Source of the DNA: Desulfobulbus rhabdoformis
Lineage (GTDB): Bacteria > Desulfobacterota > Desulfobulbia > Desulfobulbales > Desulfobulbaceae
Assembly: GCF_016919065.1 (NCBI RefSeq)
Contig: NZ_JAFFQA010000002.1
Coordinates: forward strand, 124,001 to 188,000
Direction: 5' to 3'
DNA: 64,000 bases
Of the stretch, positions 8,015-16,327 are shown piece by piece. The first letter of the stretch is position 1; each line of letters opens with the position of its first letter. The translations under genes and the position numbers were made by a program. Under the pieces are notes generated by a model. It was not told where the DNA came from. It searched no databases and saw only the letters and a list, made by a program, of their open reading frames with translations.

Positions 8015-9409
8015 TTAATTCCCCCGTACAGGAACCATTTTTCCGGGATTGAGCAAGAAGTCAGGGTCCAGGGACTCTTTAAGGAGTGCCATCAGATCCA
8101 CACCGCTCTGTCCCAGTTCATCACCGAGATATTTCATCTTGGCCACGCCAATGCCATGCTCGCCGGAAAGAGTGCCGCCAAAATCAAGGGCTGCCTTGAA
8201 GATCTCGTCAACAGCTTTGTGCATACGGCCCATCTCCTCCTCATTGTTTTTATCGCAGAGGATCGTTGGATGCAGGTTCCCGTCGCCAGCGTGACCAAAG
8301 GTACCCAGGGTCAGATCATATTTTTTGCCAATCTCCTGGCAGATGATCAACATGTCGGTGATGCGGGAGCGGGGGACGGTGGCATCTTCAAGGATAACTG
8401 TGTTGTTGAGTGAAGCCAGCGCGGGCAGGGCGTTGCGGCGGGCGGTCCAAAGCGAATCGCGCTCCTGGTCAGATTCGGCTGCCTTGAGATCACCGTTATT
8501 TTCAGTCACCACGCGCATGACTGAATCTGCCTCGGTGGTGACCACATCCTCAGACATGCCGTCTACCTCAATCAAGAGCAGAGCCTCTGCATCGGTGGGC
8601 AGGCCGATATTGGCGAAATCTTCAACGGTCTTGATGGTCATGCGGTCCATGATCTCAAGGGTCGCGGGAATGACCTGGGCTGCAATGATGCCGGCAACCG
8701 CGTTGCCTGCATCGGTCAAGGTTTTGAAAACACCCATCATGGTGCGGCGGTATTTAGGCGCAGGGATCAGTTTTGCAGTGAGTTCAGTGATGATTCCCAG
8801 GGTACCCTCGGAGCCTACGAACAGGTTGGAGAAATCATAGGCCGTCACGTTTTTAACGGTCTTGCCGCCAAAGCGTACTTTTGCTCCGTTGGCCAGCACA
8901 ACTTCCATGCCCATGATGTAGTTTTTGGTCACACCGTATTTGAGGCCACGCAGCCCGCCGGAGTTCTCCGCTGCTGAACCGCCCATGGTGGCCGTGGCAA
9001 CGGTACCGGGATCCGGCGGATAGATCAGGCCGTGCTCAGCAACTGCAGTGTTGAGCGCATTGATAACCACACCGGGCTGCACAACAGCGGTGAGATTGGC
9101 GGCATCGATGTCAAGGATCTGGTTCATCTTCTGGAAGGAGAGCACAATGCCTTTTTTCAGCGGAACTGTCCCACCGCTCAGATTGGTGCCTGCGCCACGG
9201 GGGTAGATGGCAATATTGTTCCGGCGGGCCAGCCTGACAATTTCCTGAACCTTTTCAGTGCTGGTGGGCAGGACCACGACATCCGGGGTCTGTCGGGGCA
9301 GGTCGGCGGTTGCATCGTAACTGTAGGCGACCAGGTCTACCTTACCGGTCAGTACATTCTCTTTTCCTACCAGGGCTTCAAGCTGCTCAATGATCGATTG
9401 GTCAAGCAT
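8015..9409 (-). CDS. glcD: GlcD-like FAD-linked D-lactate (or glycolate) dehydrogenase subunit
   Basis: The product is 464 residues. The N-terminal FAD-binding (PCMH-type) domain includes VVVLPTSTEKVQEIV, PRGAGTNLSGG and GGSAAENSGGLRGLKYG; the C-terminal FAD-oxidase domain ends with GTFGHAGDGNLHPT and GGTLSGEHGIGVAK, both typical of the GlcD/Dld family. It oxidises a 2-hydroxyacid to the 2-oxoacid (pyruvate if the substrate is D-lactate) and passes electrons to the adjacent iron-sulfur subunit. The start at 9409 has AGGAGAA eight bases upstream; an in-frame ATG 111 bp further upstream would add an unconserved extension and lacks a site. The leader contains an LldR/PdhR-type operator near 9501-9515. 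Its genome context with LctP, Lut proteins, Pta and AckA favours lactate. Confidence 0.87.
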   Translation of the reverse strand: MLDQSIIEQLEALVGKENVLTGKVDLVAYSYDATADLPRQTPDVVVLPTSTEKVQEIVRLARRNNIAIYPRGAGTNLSGGTVPLKKGIVLSFQKMNQILDIDAANLTAVVQPGVVINALNTAVAEHGLIYPPDPGTVATATMGGSAAENSGGLRGLKYGVTKNYIMGMEVVLANGAKVRFGGKTVKNVTAYDFSNLFVGSEGTLGIITELTAKLIPAPKYRRTMMGVFKTLTDAGNAVAGIIAAQVIPATLEIMDRMTIKTVEDFANIGLPTDAEALLLIEVDGMSEDVVTTEADSVMRVVTENNGDLKAAESDQERDSLWTARRNALPALASLNNTVILEDATVPRSRITDMLIICQEIGKKYDLTLGTFGHAGDGNLHPTILCDKNNEEEMGRMHKAVDEIFKAALDFGGTLSGEHGIGVAKMKYLGDELGQSGVDLMALLKESLDPDFLLNPGKMVPVRGN

Positions 9410-9837
9410 TGCGACGGTTCTCCTCTGCTGCGGACACATTTGCAATTCGTCTTTTCCGCCGCAATCACCAGAAATAAACAAGTTAGCCAGCGACGGTTTA
9501 TTTGTCTTACCAATTATCATCTGAAAAATGATCTGTCAAATAAATTATCGCTTGCACAGGGCTCAATTCGCTGACCTGCATCACTGTGGATCCTTGTCGT
9601 TGCGCAATTTTTGCGCACTGCAGAGAGCGGTAGTGTTCGAAAATGAGTCAGATATCTCAGGATATTCTCTGAGTCAGCGGACAGTTATCGCTTGGTTTAG
9701 AACAAGAAATATGAGGCCATTGGGGGGAGAGACAAGCGTGTGGGGTGCATCAGGGGGATGCCATGGAATAGAGCTGGAGGTGAAAAGAAGGATGCACTGC
9801 AGTCTCATCGGTGGAGCAAACGTCCACCGATGAGAAG
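9410..9837. other. Intergenic region between glcD and the GntR regulator
   Basis: This 428-bp gap holds the glcD promoter/operator. Near 9642-9677 there are two TGAGTCAG repeats around TATCTCAGGATATTC, which could be a further protein-binding site. A 12-bp hairpin, CTCATCGGTGGA (9804-9815) with its complement at 9823-9834, lies directly after the regulator stop codon but lacks a T-run on the minus strand. No gene is seen. Confidence 0.5.
9501..9515 (-). promoter_or_regulatory. Candidate GntR/LldR-type operator upstream of glcD
   Basis: TTTGTCTTACCAATT reads TTTGT-CTT-ACCAA against the known FadR-subfamily (PdhR/LldR) consensus TTGGTnnnACCAA, 9 of 10 half-site bases. On the minus strand it lies beside a GATAAT/TAATTG -10-like sequence, downstream of a TTGACA (complement of 9533-9538), so a bound repressor would block the glcD-glcF promoter. 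Confidence 0.5.
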
Positions 9838-10587
9838 TTATTTGCTTACGCGATGCGAAACATAGGCGATGGAGCGTTGTTCGGCAAAGTTGAGATGGTG
9901 CATCATTGCCTCTCGGGCCGCCTCGGGGTTCTTTTGTTTGATGGCATCGACAATGGCGGCGTGGTGCCTGAAGAGCAGTTGTTGATCGTCCTGGGTGAGA
10001 TAGACCGCTCGCCATACGCCCCGCTGAAATTCTTTCATAGCGTCAAAGAGGCTCTGCATCAGGTGGAGCCAGACAATGTTGTGGGTCGAGCGGGCAATAA
10101 CAATGTGCAGATTTGCATCCAGGTCTTCCGAAGGCAGTTGACCGGAGAGGTTTTTTTCCATACCCTTGATGATTTCATCCATTCGGCGCTGGTCCTCCGG
10201 CAGGGCCCGTTCCGCTGCATAAAAGGCTGTCCAGGATTCCATGCATTTACGAACTTCTATAACTTCCAGGGCTCGATCCTGCTGGCTGCGAATGAGGTCG
10301 CTGAGGGCATTCCCCTGGCTGGGATCCACCAGGCTGAGGACGACGGTGCCACCTCCTTGATAAGACATAACCAAGCCTGCGGTGGCAAGAATATTCAGTG
10401 CTTCACGCACGGAGGGGCGAGAGACTCCAAACATTTCTGCAAGCTCTCGTTCCGGAGGAAGTTTGTCACCAGGTGCAAAATCACCGCCAAGAATAGACTC
10501 TCGAATCTGGTCGGCAATCTGACTGGAAACCTTCTTAGGCTTGATCGGTTTAAATCGCATGGTCATCCAATAAGGCATAGAAAACAT
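9838..10587 (-). CDS. GntR-family (FadR/FCD subfamily) transcriptional regulator of lactate genes
   Basis: The 249-residue product has an N-terminal winged helix-turn-helix (about residues 18-82) with IADQIRESILGGDFAPGDKLPPERELAEMFGVSRPSVREALN, here given only to locate it in two parts: GDKLPPERELAE and VSRPSVREAL. It is followed by an alpha-helical FCD ligand-binding domain (about 95-230). This is the PdhR/LldR/GlcC/FadR class, which binds TTGGTnnnACCAA-like palindromes and responds to pyruvate, lactate, glycolate or acyl-CoA. Sites of that form lie in front of glcD and lutC, so lactate or a related acid is the likely effector (inference). The ATG at 10587 has AAGGAG nine bases upstream. It lies between glcD and lctP on the same strand but is separated by >300 bp from each. 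Confidence 0.85.
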   Translation of the reverse strand: MFSMPYWMTMRFKPIKPKKVSSQIADQIRESILGGDFAPGDKLPPERELAEMFGVSRPSVREALNILATAGLVMSYQGGGTVVLSLVDPSQGNALSDLIRSQQDRALEVIEVRKCMESWTAFYAAERALPEDQRRMDEIIKGMEKNLSGQLPSEDLDANLHIVIARSTHNIVWLHLMQSLFDAMKEFQRGVWRAVYLTQDDQQLLFRHHAAIVDAIKQKNPEAAREAMMHHLNFAEQRSIAYVSHRVSK

Positions 10588-10735
10588 TGAAGAGACTCCT
10601 TTCTACTCCATAACTTAGGGGATTGCAAGTCAGTGTGAAAGTGATAGAGCAGGGATATTGAGGTGATACACAGTGTTGGGAATTGAGGGGCATGATCAGG
10701 GGCACTACGAGCGCGTCATGAAGACAGAAGAAACC

Positions 10736-10762
10736 CCGGACGGCATGACCACTGCCGTCCGG
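10736..10762 (-). terminator. Hairpin downstream of lctP, probable terminator
   Basis: CCGGACGGCA (10736-10745) pairs with 10753-10762 across a 7-nt loop. On the minus strand it is followed by GGGGTTTCTTCTG, a moderate T-rich tract. It lies about 160 bp after the lctP stop. The 10588-10922 gap also has a weaker stem (CGCACTC 10874-10880 / GAGTGCG 10901-10907) and no gene. Confidence 0.65.
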
Positions 10763-10922
10763 AGTTGCGCGCGTCCCTTTCTTCGGGGGGCGTATCGGTC
10801 GACCAGGGGGAATTGGCGGCCGATCTCAGAAGAAAAGAGACTGGAGGTAAGAAGATGGGGCGGAGAAAATGGACGCACTCTAACAGCAAGAAGGCAACTG
10901 GAGTGCGCCCGAAAGGTAACTT

Positions 10923-12617
10923 TTAGAACAGTCCCGGGTAGAGGACGTAGACAAACAGGGAGCCGAGCCCGCCAGCGACCAGGCCGTAAACCAGGAGCGG
11001 CAGCGCATTTCTGCGGATGAGCATACCTTCCATACCGGCAAGGCCGACGGTTGCAGAGGCGGCAACGATGTTGTGGATACAAACCATGTTCCCCATGGCG
11101 CCACCAACAGCCTGCAGGGCAACGACGATCTGATGGGAGATGCCCAGCTGGGATGCGGTTGCATACTGGAATTCTGCAAAGAGCAGGTCAGATACGGTGT
11201 TGGAGCCGGTGATGAAGGAACCAAGGGCGCCAACAAAGGAGGCAAACATGGGCCAGGTGTTTCCGGTCAGGGCCGCAGCAGTCTGCGCCATGGACAGCGG
11301 CATGGAGGGAATGCCGATGGTGTTTTTGGCAGACTGTTTGAAAATCTCAACCAGAGCAACGGCGAAGAACAGGGCAATGGCCGGGTTTTTCATACGTTTG
11401 ATGGAGTCGGTCCAGGCTGCGGCGACTTTCTCGCCAGACATCTTGTGGATGCCGATGGTGAGGATGGCCACCAGCATGAAGGGGATGGTGCCCGGAAGGT
11501 AGAGCGGTTTCATGGCGAAATTAACCGACTCGTATCCCATGATATGCGGGATGGTGAAGCTGATGGATTTCAACCAGGCGTTGAGGGGGAGAGCTTTGAT
11601 GCGGGTTACAACCAGGATGGCGCCGATAAGGATATAAGGCAGCCAGGCTCTGAACTGGCTCATGTGCGCTTTGAACTCGCAGTTCTCAGAGGTGGCAATC
11701 TCGCCGGTCCATTCTTTTTCCCAGGTGGACTGCGGACCAAAGTTCCACTCTTTTTTCGGCAGGAGGAAACCTTTTTTTGCAGCGGCGACAACCAGAGCGG
11801 TTGCGACCAGGCCGCCGATGAGGCTCGGGAACTCTTCACCGATGAAGAAGGCGGTTGCGGCATAGGGGACGGCAAAACAGGTGGAGGCGAACAGAGAGAA
11901 TTTCCATGCTCCCAACCCCTCGGTCCAGGATTTTTTTTCACCGAAGAAGCGGGTGAGCATCATGTTGACAAACAGCGGCAGGAGGTAAATCATCGGCAGG
12001 TGCAGCAGGGTGGACCACTGGGCGATGACCTTCAAGAACATGCCAAAAGAGGTAATGTCGCCAGCCTGACCAGCGGCGATGGCCGCATCAATCTGCGGTT
12101 TGAGGTTTTTCAGGCCAAACCATACCGGGGTGCCAACTGCGCCAAAGGTTACAGGAAAGGAGTTCAGGACAAGGCAGACCATGGCTGCGGCCAGTGCCGG
12201 GAAACCGAGACTTAAAAGCAACGGTGCTGCAATGGCTGCGGGGGTGCCAAAACCGGCAGCGCCTTCAAGGAAGGCGGAAAAGACGGTGGCGATAATGATA
12301 ACCTGAATACGGCGGTCGCGGCTGATGCCGTGAAAGCCATGGTTGATGGTCTCCATGCCGCCGCTGTCGCGCAGGGTGTAGAGAATGAGGATTGCCCCAA
12401 AAACAATGATGAGCACGTTTACGGCCCCGCCAAAACCCGCAAGGGTGGAGGCGAGTACAAAACCAACGTTCATTTTCCAGACGTAGACACCCGCCAGGGC
12501 AGTGGCCAGCCAGGCCAGAGGCATGGCTTTGGTGGCGGGCCAACGAAGGCCGACCATGAGTACGAGCGCCAATGCAATCGGCAGCAGGGCGACAAGGGCT
12601 AGCAGTTGAAGCGACAT
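10923..12617 (-). CDS. lctP: L-lactate permease (LctP family)
   Basis: The 564-residue integral inner-membrane protein has around 12-14 hydrophobic segments. It carries LctP-family signatures: FSAFLEGAAGFGTPAAIAAPLL, quoted as FSAFLEGAAGFGTP, then FPVTFGAVGTPVW, and near the C terminus GALGSFITGSNTVSDLLF and VGGAMGNMVCIHNIVAA (quoted to locate). Family members import lactate or glycolate with protons. It is the uptake step for the two lactate dehydrogenase systems around it. The ATG at 12617 has AAAGGAG at good spacing. The upstream 600-bp region is shared with the divergent lutC operon and holds an operator-like palindrome and a degenerate MITE copy. Confidence 0.93.
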   Translation of the reverse strand: MSLQLLALVALLPIALALVLMVGLRWPATKAMPLAWLATALAGVYVWKMNVGFVLASTLAGFGGAVNVLIIVFGAILILYTLRDSGGMETINHGFHGISRDRRIQVIIIATVFSAFLEGAAGFGTPAAIAAPLLLSLGFPALAAAMVCLVLNSFPVTFGAVGTPVWFGLKNLKPQIDAAIAAGQAGDITSFGMFLKVIAQWSTLLHLPMIYLLPLFVNMMLTRFFGEKKSWTEGLGAWKFSLFASTCFAVPYAATAFFIGEEFPSLIGGLVATALVVAAAKKGFLLPKKEWNFGPQSTWEKEWTGEIATSENCEFKAHMSQFRAWLPYILIGAILVVTRIKALPLNAWLKSISFTIPHIMGYESVNFAMKPLYLPGTIPFMLVAILTIGIHKMSGEKVAAAWTDSIKRMKNPAIALFFAVALVEIFKQSAKNTIGIPSMPLSMAQTAAALTGNTWPMFASFVGALGSFITGSNTVSDLLFAEFQYATASQLGISHQIVVALQAVGGAMGNMVCIHNIVAASATVGLAGMEGMLIRRNALPLLVYGLVAGGLGSLFVYVLYPGLF

Positions 12618-12772
12618 TTCAGAACTCCTTTAAAACGTTTACGCCTTTCAGCGCGTTCATGTTGGCAGGGCGTGGGGGCCACCGCCGACGAGCCATCTCC
12701 TTTCACCTTTCCCAAGCGGTAAAGAAAATGACCGGGGTCCAAAGTACTACCGGGTACTTCCCTATAGAGAAG

Positions 12773-12908
12773 CCTTGAATCTGTGCTTTTCCAGCCAATC
12801 TTGACGTCATGCTTTAAATTTTATTCTCGGCCTATGTTGTTCCTCATGTGCCGGAAGTAAAATTTCTCTCATGCCGTAATCTTGATTAAAAAATCCCGTA
12901 TCCAAGGC
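12773..12908. mobile_element. MITE-like palindromic element, copy 3 (degenerate)
   Basis: This copy aligns with the others through GCCAATC..GACGTCATGCTTtAAATTTTATtCTCGG and GCCGGaAGTAAAATTT, but the ends have drifted (GCCTTGAAT left, ATCCAAGGC right) and no target duplication is evident. It lies between the divergent lctP and lutC genes, so it is probably an old insertion in a promoter region. Confidence 0.65.
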
Positions 12909-12990
12909 AGTCCATACCTGAATTTTTTCACTGATCCCCTTTCGGAGAGGGTAACGGGGGCTGGAAGGGTATGTCTTCCTGTTGTCCGCT

Positions 12991-13007
12991 AATTGGTAAT
13001 ACCAGTT
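12991..13007. promoter_or_regulatory. LldR/PdhR-type operator between lctP and lutC
   Basis: AATTGGTAATACCAGTT contains a perfect TGGT-AAT-ACCA palindrome and matches 9 of 10 half-site bases of TTGGTnnnACCAA, the recognition pattern of FadR-subfamily regulators. Its place between divergent lactate genes, upstream of the lutC promoter, fits control by the GntR regulator at 9838-10587. Confidence 0.65.
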
Positions 13008-13063
13008 ATCTTACGAGGGAAAACTTGTCAACTTTTTTTTAGAATTGATTTCAAAAAACCATG

Positions 13064-13116
13064 TTGACAAAGGGTGATAGTTTGAAATATGGTATTTTAA
13101 AATTTGGTTTTACAAT
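13064..13116 (+). promoter_or_regulatory. Promoter of the lutC operon with overlapping operator-like site
   Basis: TTGACA (13064-13069) is followed after 17-18 bp by ATATGGT (13087-13093). A second operator-like sequence, TTGGT-TTT-ACAAT (13104-13116), falls just after the predicted transcription start. The -10 match is only moderate. Confidence 0.5.
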
Positions 13117-13216
13117 TTGAGAAAAAATGACCAATGCTGTACGCAGGGCTCTGGAGACCTGCCCAATAGCTGGTCGAGACTTCACCGAATATGATTCGGT
13201 TTGAAGGAGGGTGCCG

Positions 13217-13765
13217 ATGTTTGAGGAGTTCAAAACCAAGGCCGAAGGGGTGAGTGCCGAGGTTCATCGTTTTGGAAGTGCTGAAGAGGCGCTTGGCTTT
13301 CTGGTCGATTTCATGGCCAAGGAAGGCGTGGCCGAGCAGGAAGGGCAGTATGGCGTTATGGCAGATTGTCCTTTTTTGTCCAGTGTAGACCGTGCTGTGC
13401 TGGAAGGTGTTGAAGGGCTGAGTTTTGATCTCAGCCGTGATCGCGCTGCGAAGGCGCTGGTCGGTATCTCCCAGGTTGACTGGGCCATGGCCGATACCGG
13501 AACCCTGGTGCAGGATGCAACCGCCATTGATAAACGCCTTGTCTCCACTCTGCCCACCATTCATGTGGCACTCATTGCCACATCGGGCCTGCGAGCCGAT
13601 ATGCCCAGCGTGTTGGCCGAGGCTGACCCGCAAACCGCCAACTATATCGCAATGATCACCGGCCCCAGCCGGACAGCGGATATTGAGCGGGTTCTGACCA
13701 TAGGAGTCCATGGTCCGGAACGTCTTGTTATTGTGTTCATCGATGAGCTGGGAGGGATCAACTAA
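13217..13765 (+). CDS. lutC: LutC-type lactate utilization protein (LUD domain)
   Basis: The 182-residue LUD-domain protein has the LutC/YkgG pattern: VDWAMADTGTLVQDA, the block of small residues around LPTIHVALI, and the C-terminal TGPSRTADIERVLTIGVHGPERLVIVFID (identified by TGPSRTADIE and GVHGPERL). In Bacillus and relatives LutABC together oxidise L-lactate to pyruvate; LutC carries no obvious Fe-S motif. The ATG at 13217 is preceded by GAAGGAGG (13203-13210) at a 6-bp spacing. An in-frame GTG at 13211 abuts the ribosome-binding site and is rejected. The TAA overlaps the next gene's ATG (TAATG), so translation is likely coupled. Confidence 0.88.
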   Translation: MFEEFKTKAEGVSAEVHRFGSAEEALGFLVDFMAKEGVAEQEGQYGVMADCPFLSSVDRAVLEGVEGLSFDLSRDRAAKALVGISQVDWAMADTGTLVQDATAIDKRLVSTLPTIHVALIATSGLRADMPSVLAEADPQTANYIAMITGPSRTADIERVLTIGVHGPERLVIVFIDELGGIN

Positions 13766-15915
13766 TGCAGAAGGAATTTAAACAATCCATTGATCGCGCC
13801 CTGCATAACGCCAACCTCACTGGGGCGCTCGGCAAATTTTCAGAAGCCTATAAGGTCAACCGCGCAAAAGCCTATGAGGGAATCGATTTCGAAGCCCTGC
13901 GCACAACCATCGCCGACCTGAAAGGTGACGCCGCCTCCCACATCGATGAACTCTGTGATCTGTTCCAGAAAAACGCCGAGGCCAAAGGGACCAAGGTCTT
14001 TCGTGCCAATGATCCTGAAAAGGTACGTGAGTATATACTGAAAGTGGCCCGGGAAAATGGTGTGAAATCCATTGTTAAATCAAAATCCATGGCCACTGAG
14101 GAGATTCATCTCAATCCCTACCTGGAAAAGGCCGGGATCGAGGTCAACGAGACCGACCTTGGTGAGTGGATTATCCAGCTCGCCGGTCAGACCCCTTCCC
14201 ATATGGTTATGCCTGCCATCCACATGACCAAGGAAGAGGTTAGTGATATCTTTTCCAAGGAAGTGGATGAGCGCCTCAGCTCTGATATTCCCCGTCTGGT
14301 CAAGGTAGCGCGCAATGAGATGCGGCCTAAGTTCCTGCGTGCGGATATGGGGATCTCCGGCGGTAACATCGCCGTTGCCGAGACTGGTTCAGTAGCCTTG
14401 GTTACCAACGAGGGAAATGCCCGCATGGTAACCACATTGCCCAAAATTCACATTGCCGTTGTTGGTGTGGAAAAACTGGTTGAGAAGTTCAGTTCAATCG
14501 CTCCGATTTTGAAAGCGCTGCCCCGTTCCGCCACCGCCCAGTTACTGACCTCCTATGTGACCATCGTTTCCGGGCCGACCCCCACCGACGATGGCGGCAT
14601 GAAAGAGCTGCACGTCATCCTCATGGATAACCACCGCTCCGACATGGCAGCCGATCCGCTCTTTAAAGAAGCGCTCCAGTGTATACGCTGCGCCTCCTGT
14701 CTCAATGTCTGCCCCATCTTTCGTCTGGTCGGTGGGCACGTTTTTGGCAAGGTCTACACCGGTGGCATCGGAACGATCCTCACTGCCTGGCATGATGAGC
14801 TTAAAAGCTCTGAAGATATTCAGGGCCTCTGCATTCAGTGTGGAGCTTGCAAAGATGTCTGCCCAGGCAAGATCGATATCCCTGGTCTGATCATGGAGAT
14901 TCGTCGTCGCCTGGTGAAAGACAAGGGCATGTCCATGGTTCAGAAGTCGATTTTTACCGTGGTCAATAACCGTCGCGTCTTTCATGGCATGCTACGTGCA
15001 GCATCTGTTGCCGGGAAGCCCTTTACCAAGGGCACCAAGTTCATCCGCCACCTGCCCATGTTTTTGGCAGATTTAACTGATGGACGTAGCCTGCCTGCAA
15101 TCGCAGCCAAGCCTTTTCGTGATATTTTCCCCACGATTGAGCAACCCAAAGGACTTCAGGAGAAAGCGGTCTTTTATGCGGGCTGTCTGATTGACTTTGC
15201 CTATCCTGAGATGGGTGAGGCACTGGTGAAAATTCTGAATAAGGGCGGAGTCGAGGTCCTTTTTCCCGAAGGTCAAACCTGTTGCGGAGCACCGGCACGG
15301 TACAATGGTGCCTATGAGACGGCTGCTGGCAATGCTGTCGATAATATCGATGCACTCTTGGCTGAGGAGGCGGACTACGTGGTTTCTGCCTGCCCGACCT
15401 GTACTGTTGCCCTGGATCACGAGTTCATCGCTACTTTTGAGTCTCTTGGGCGCAAAAAGTATTTACCCAAAGCACGTGAGCTGGCGGCAAAAACCATGGA
15501 CTTCTCCACCTTGGTGAAAAAGCTGGTCGATGAAGGCCGTTTGACCCTGAAAGAAGGTGAGCAGCTTGGTAAGATCACCTACCATGACTCCTGCCATCTC
15601 AAACGGACCCTCAAAGCGGATCAACCGCCACGTGAGTTGCTCACGAAGGCTGGCTACGAGGTCACTGAAATGTTTGAGTGTGACATCTGTTGTGGTATGG
15701 GTGGTTCGTATACGGTAAAACTGCCGGAAATCTCGGCCCCCATCCTCCAGCGGAAACTGAAAAACATCAAGGATACAGAGGCGCCGGTCGTGGCCATGGA
15801 TTGTCCTGGTTGTGTCATGCAGATTCGCGGTGGTATGGATCAGGATGGCGCTGGTGTTGACGTTCGCCATACTGTCGAGCTGATTGCCAAGCAAATTGTA
15901 GGGAGTCTTGAATAA
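13765..15915 (+). CDS. lutB: LutB-LutA fusion: L-lactate oxidation iron-sulfur protein
   Basis: The 716-residue product combines a LutB-like N-terminal LUD domain (about 60-300; VAETGSVALVTNEGNAR), two 4Fe-4S motifs (CIRCASCLNVCP near 306 and CIQCGACKDVCP near 356) and a LutA/LldE-like C-terminal half with two CCG domains (TCCGAPARYNG near 505; CDICCGMGGSY near 640). LutA and LutB are separate in Bacillus; here one chain does both jobs, as in other deltaproteobacterial lactate clusters. It would accept electrons from L-lactate and pass them to the membrane. It is translationally coupled to lutC. The last codons (GGG AGT CTT GAA TAA) belong to a MITE: without the insertion the frame would run GTA GAC TGA, so the C terminus was changed from ...QIVD to ...QIVGSLE. 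Confidence 0.88.
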   Translation: MQKEFKQSIDRALHNANLTGALGKFSEAYKVNRAKAYEGIDFEALRTTIADLKGDAASHIDELCDLFQKNAEAKGTKVFRANDPEKVREYILKVARENGVKSIVKSKSMATEEIHLNPYLEKAGIEVNETDLGEWIIQLAGQTPSHMVMPAIHMTKEEVSDIFSKEVDERLSSDIPRLVKVARNEMRPKFLRADMGISGGNIAVAETGSVALVTNEGNARMVTTLPKIHIAVVGVEKLVEKFSSIAPILKALPRSATAQLLTSYVTIVSGPTPTDDGGMKELHVILMDNHRSDMAADPLFKEALQCIRCASCLNVCPIFRLVGGHVFGKVYTGGIGTILTAWHDELKSSEDIQGLCIQCGACKDVCPGKIDIPGLIMEIRRRLVKDKGMSMVQKSIFTVVNNRRVFHGMLRAASVAGKPFTKGTKFIRHLPMFLADLTDGRSLPAIAAKPFRDIFPTIEQPKGLQEKAVFYAGCLIDFAYPEMGEALVKILNKGGVEVLFPEGQTCCGAPARYNGAYETAAGNAVDNIDALLAEEADYVVSACPTCTVALDHEFIATFESLGRKKYLPKARELAAKTMDFSTLVKKLVDEGRLTLKEGEQLGKITYHDSCHLKRTLKADQPPRELLTKAGYEVTEMFECDICCGMGGSYTVKLPEISAPILQRKLKNIKDTEAPVVAMDCPGCVMQIRGGMDQDGAGVDVRHTVELIAKQIVGSLE

Positions 15916-16041
15916 TTGCTTTTTCTGCCAATCCCGGCGTCATGCTTAAAATTTTATCCTCGGAATATCAAACATATGCCTGCGGTAAAATTTTGCGCAA
16001 TCCTTGGCCTTGATTGAAAAATCTAATTATTCAAAACACCC
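15901..16041. mobile_element. MITE-like palindromic element, copy 4
   Basis: Ends GGGAGTCTTGAATAATT and, inverted, GGGTGTTTTGAATAATT; exact TGTA target duplication at 15897-15900 and 16042-16045. It carries the standard AAAATTTTATCCTCGG / CCTGCGGTAAAATTTT core. The left arm encodes the last four residues and stop codon of the LutB-LutA gene. Confidence 0.92.
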
Positions 16042-16045
16042 TGTA

Positions 16046-16327
16046 GACTGATGATTGTTTTGTTTCCGGTCGTGGCTTGTCGCGGGCCGCGGCCGGGGAC
16101 AGCAGTCTGAAGTCATTTTTTAAACAAATCCTTGTTTATGTAAAAGGATTCGTCGTTCAGCTTTCATCCACCCTCATGGATTCAGGTTGAATGAAACCTA
16201 GAAGAACTATAAACTAAAACCTAATCAAACACCGGCCTCCGCTCGGGGACAATCGTCGCTTCGACGGGGCCATTTTGTATTTCCCTCATTACCCTGCCCA
16301 TTTTCTCGGGTCAGGAGGTCCCATTTC
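16046..16327 (+). promoter_or_regulatory. Leader/upstream region of pta
   Basis: No gene is seen here. A solo inverse copy of the 3'-end motif (TCATGGATTCAGG) lies at 16174-16186. Near 16240-16280 GGCC...CGTCG-CTT-CGACG...GGCC could fold into a leader hairpin. No clear -35/-10 pair was found. AGGAGG at 16312-16317 serves the pta start. Confidence 0.4.

Noticed and set aside
16046-16327. Riboswitch in the pta leader
   Set aside because: Some hairpin potential exists, but no known riboswitch core was recognised.
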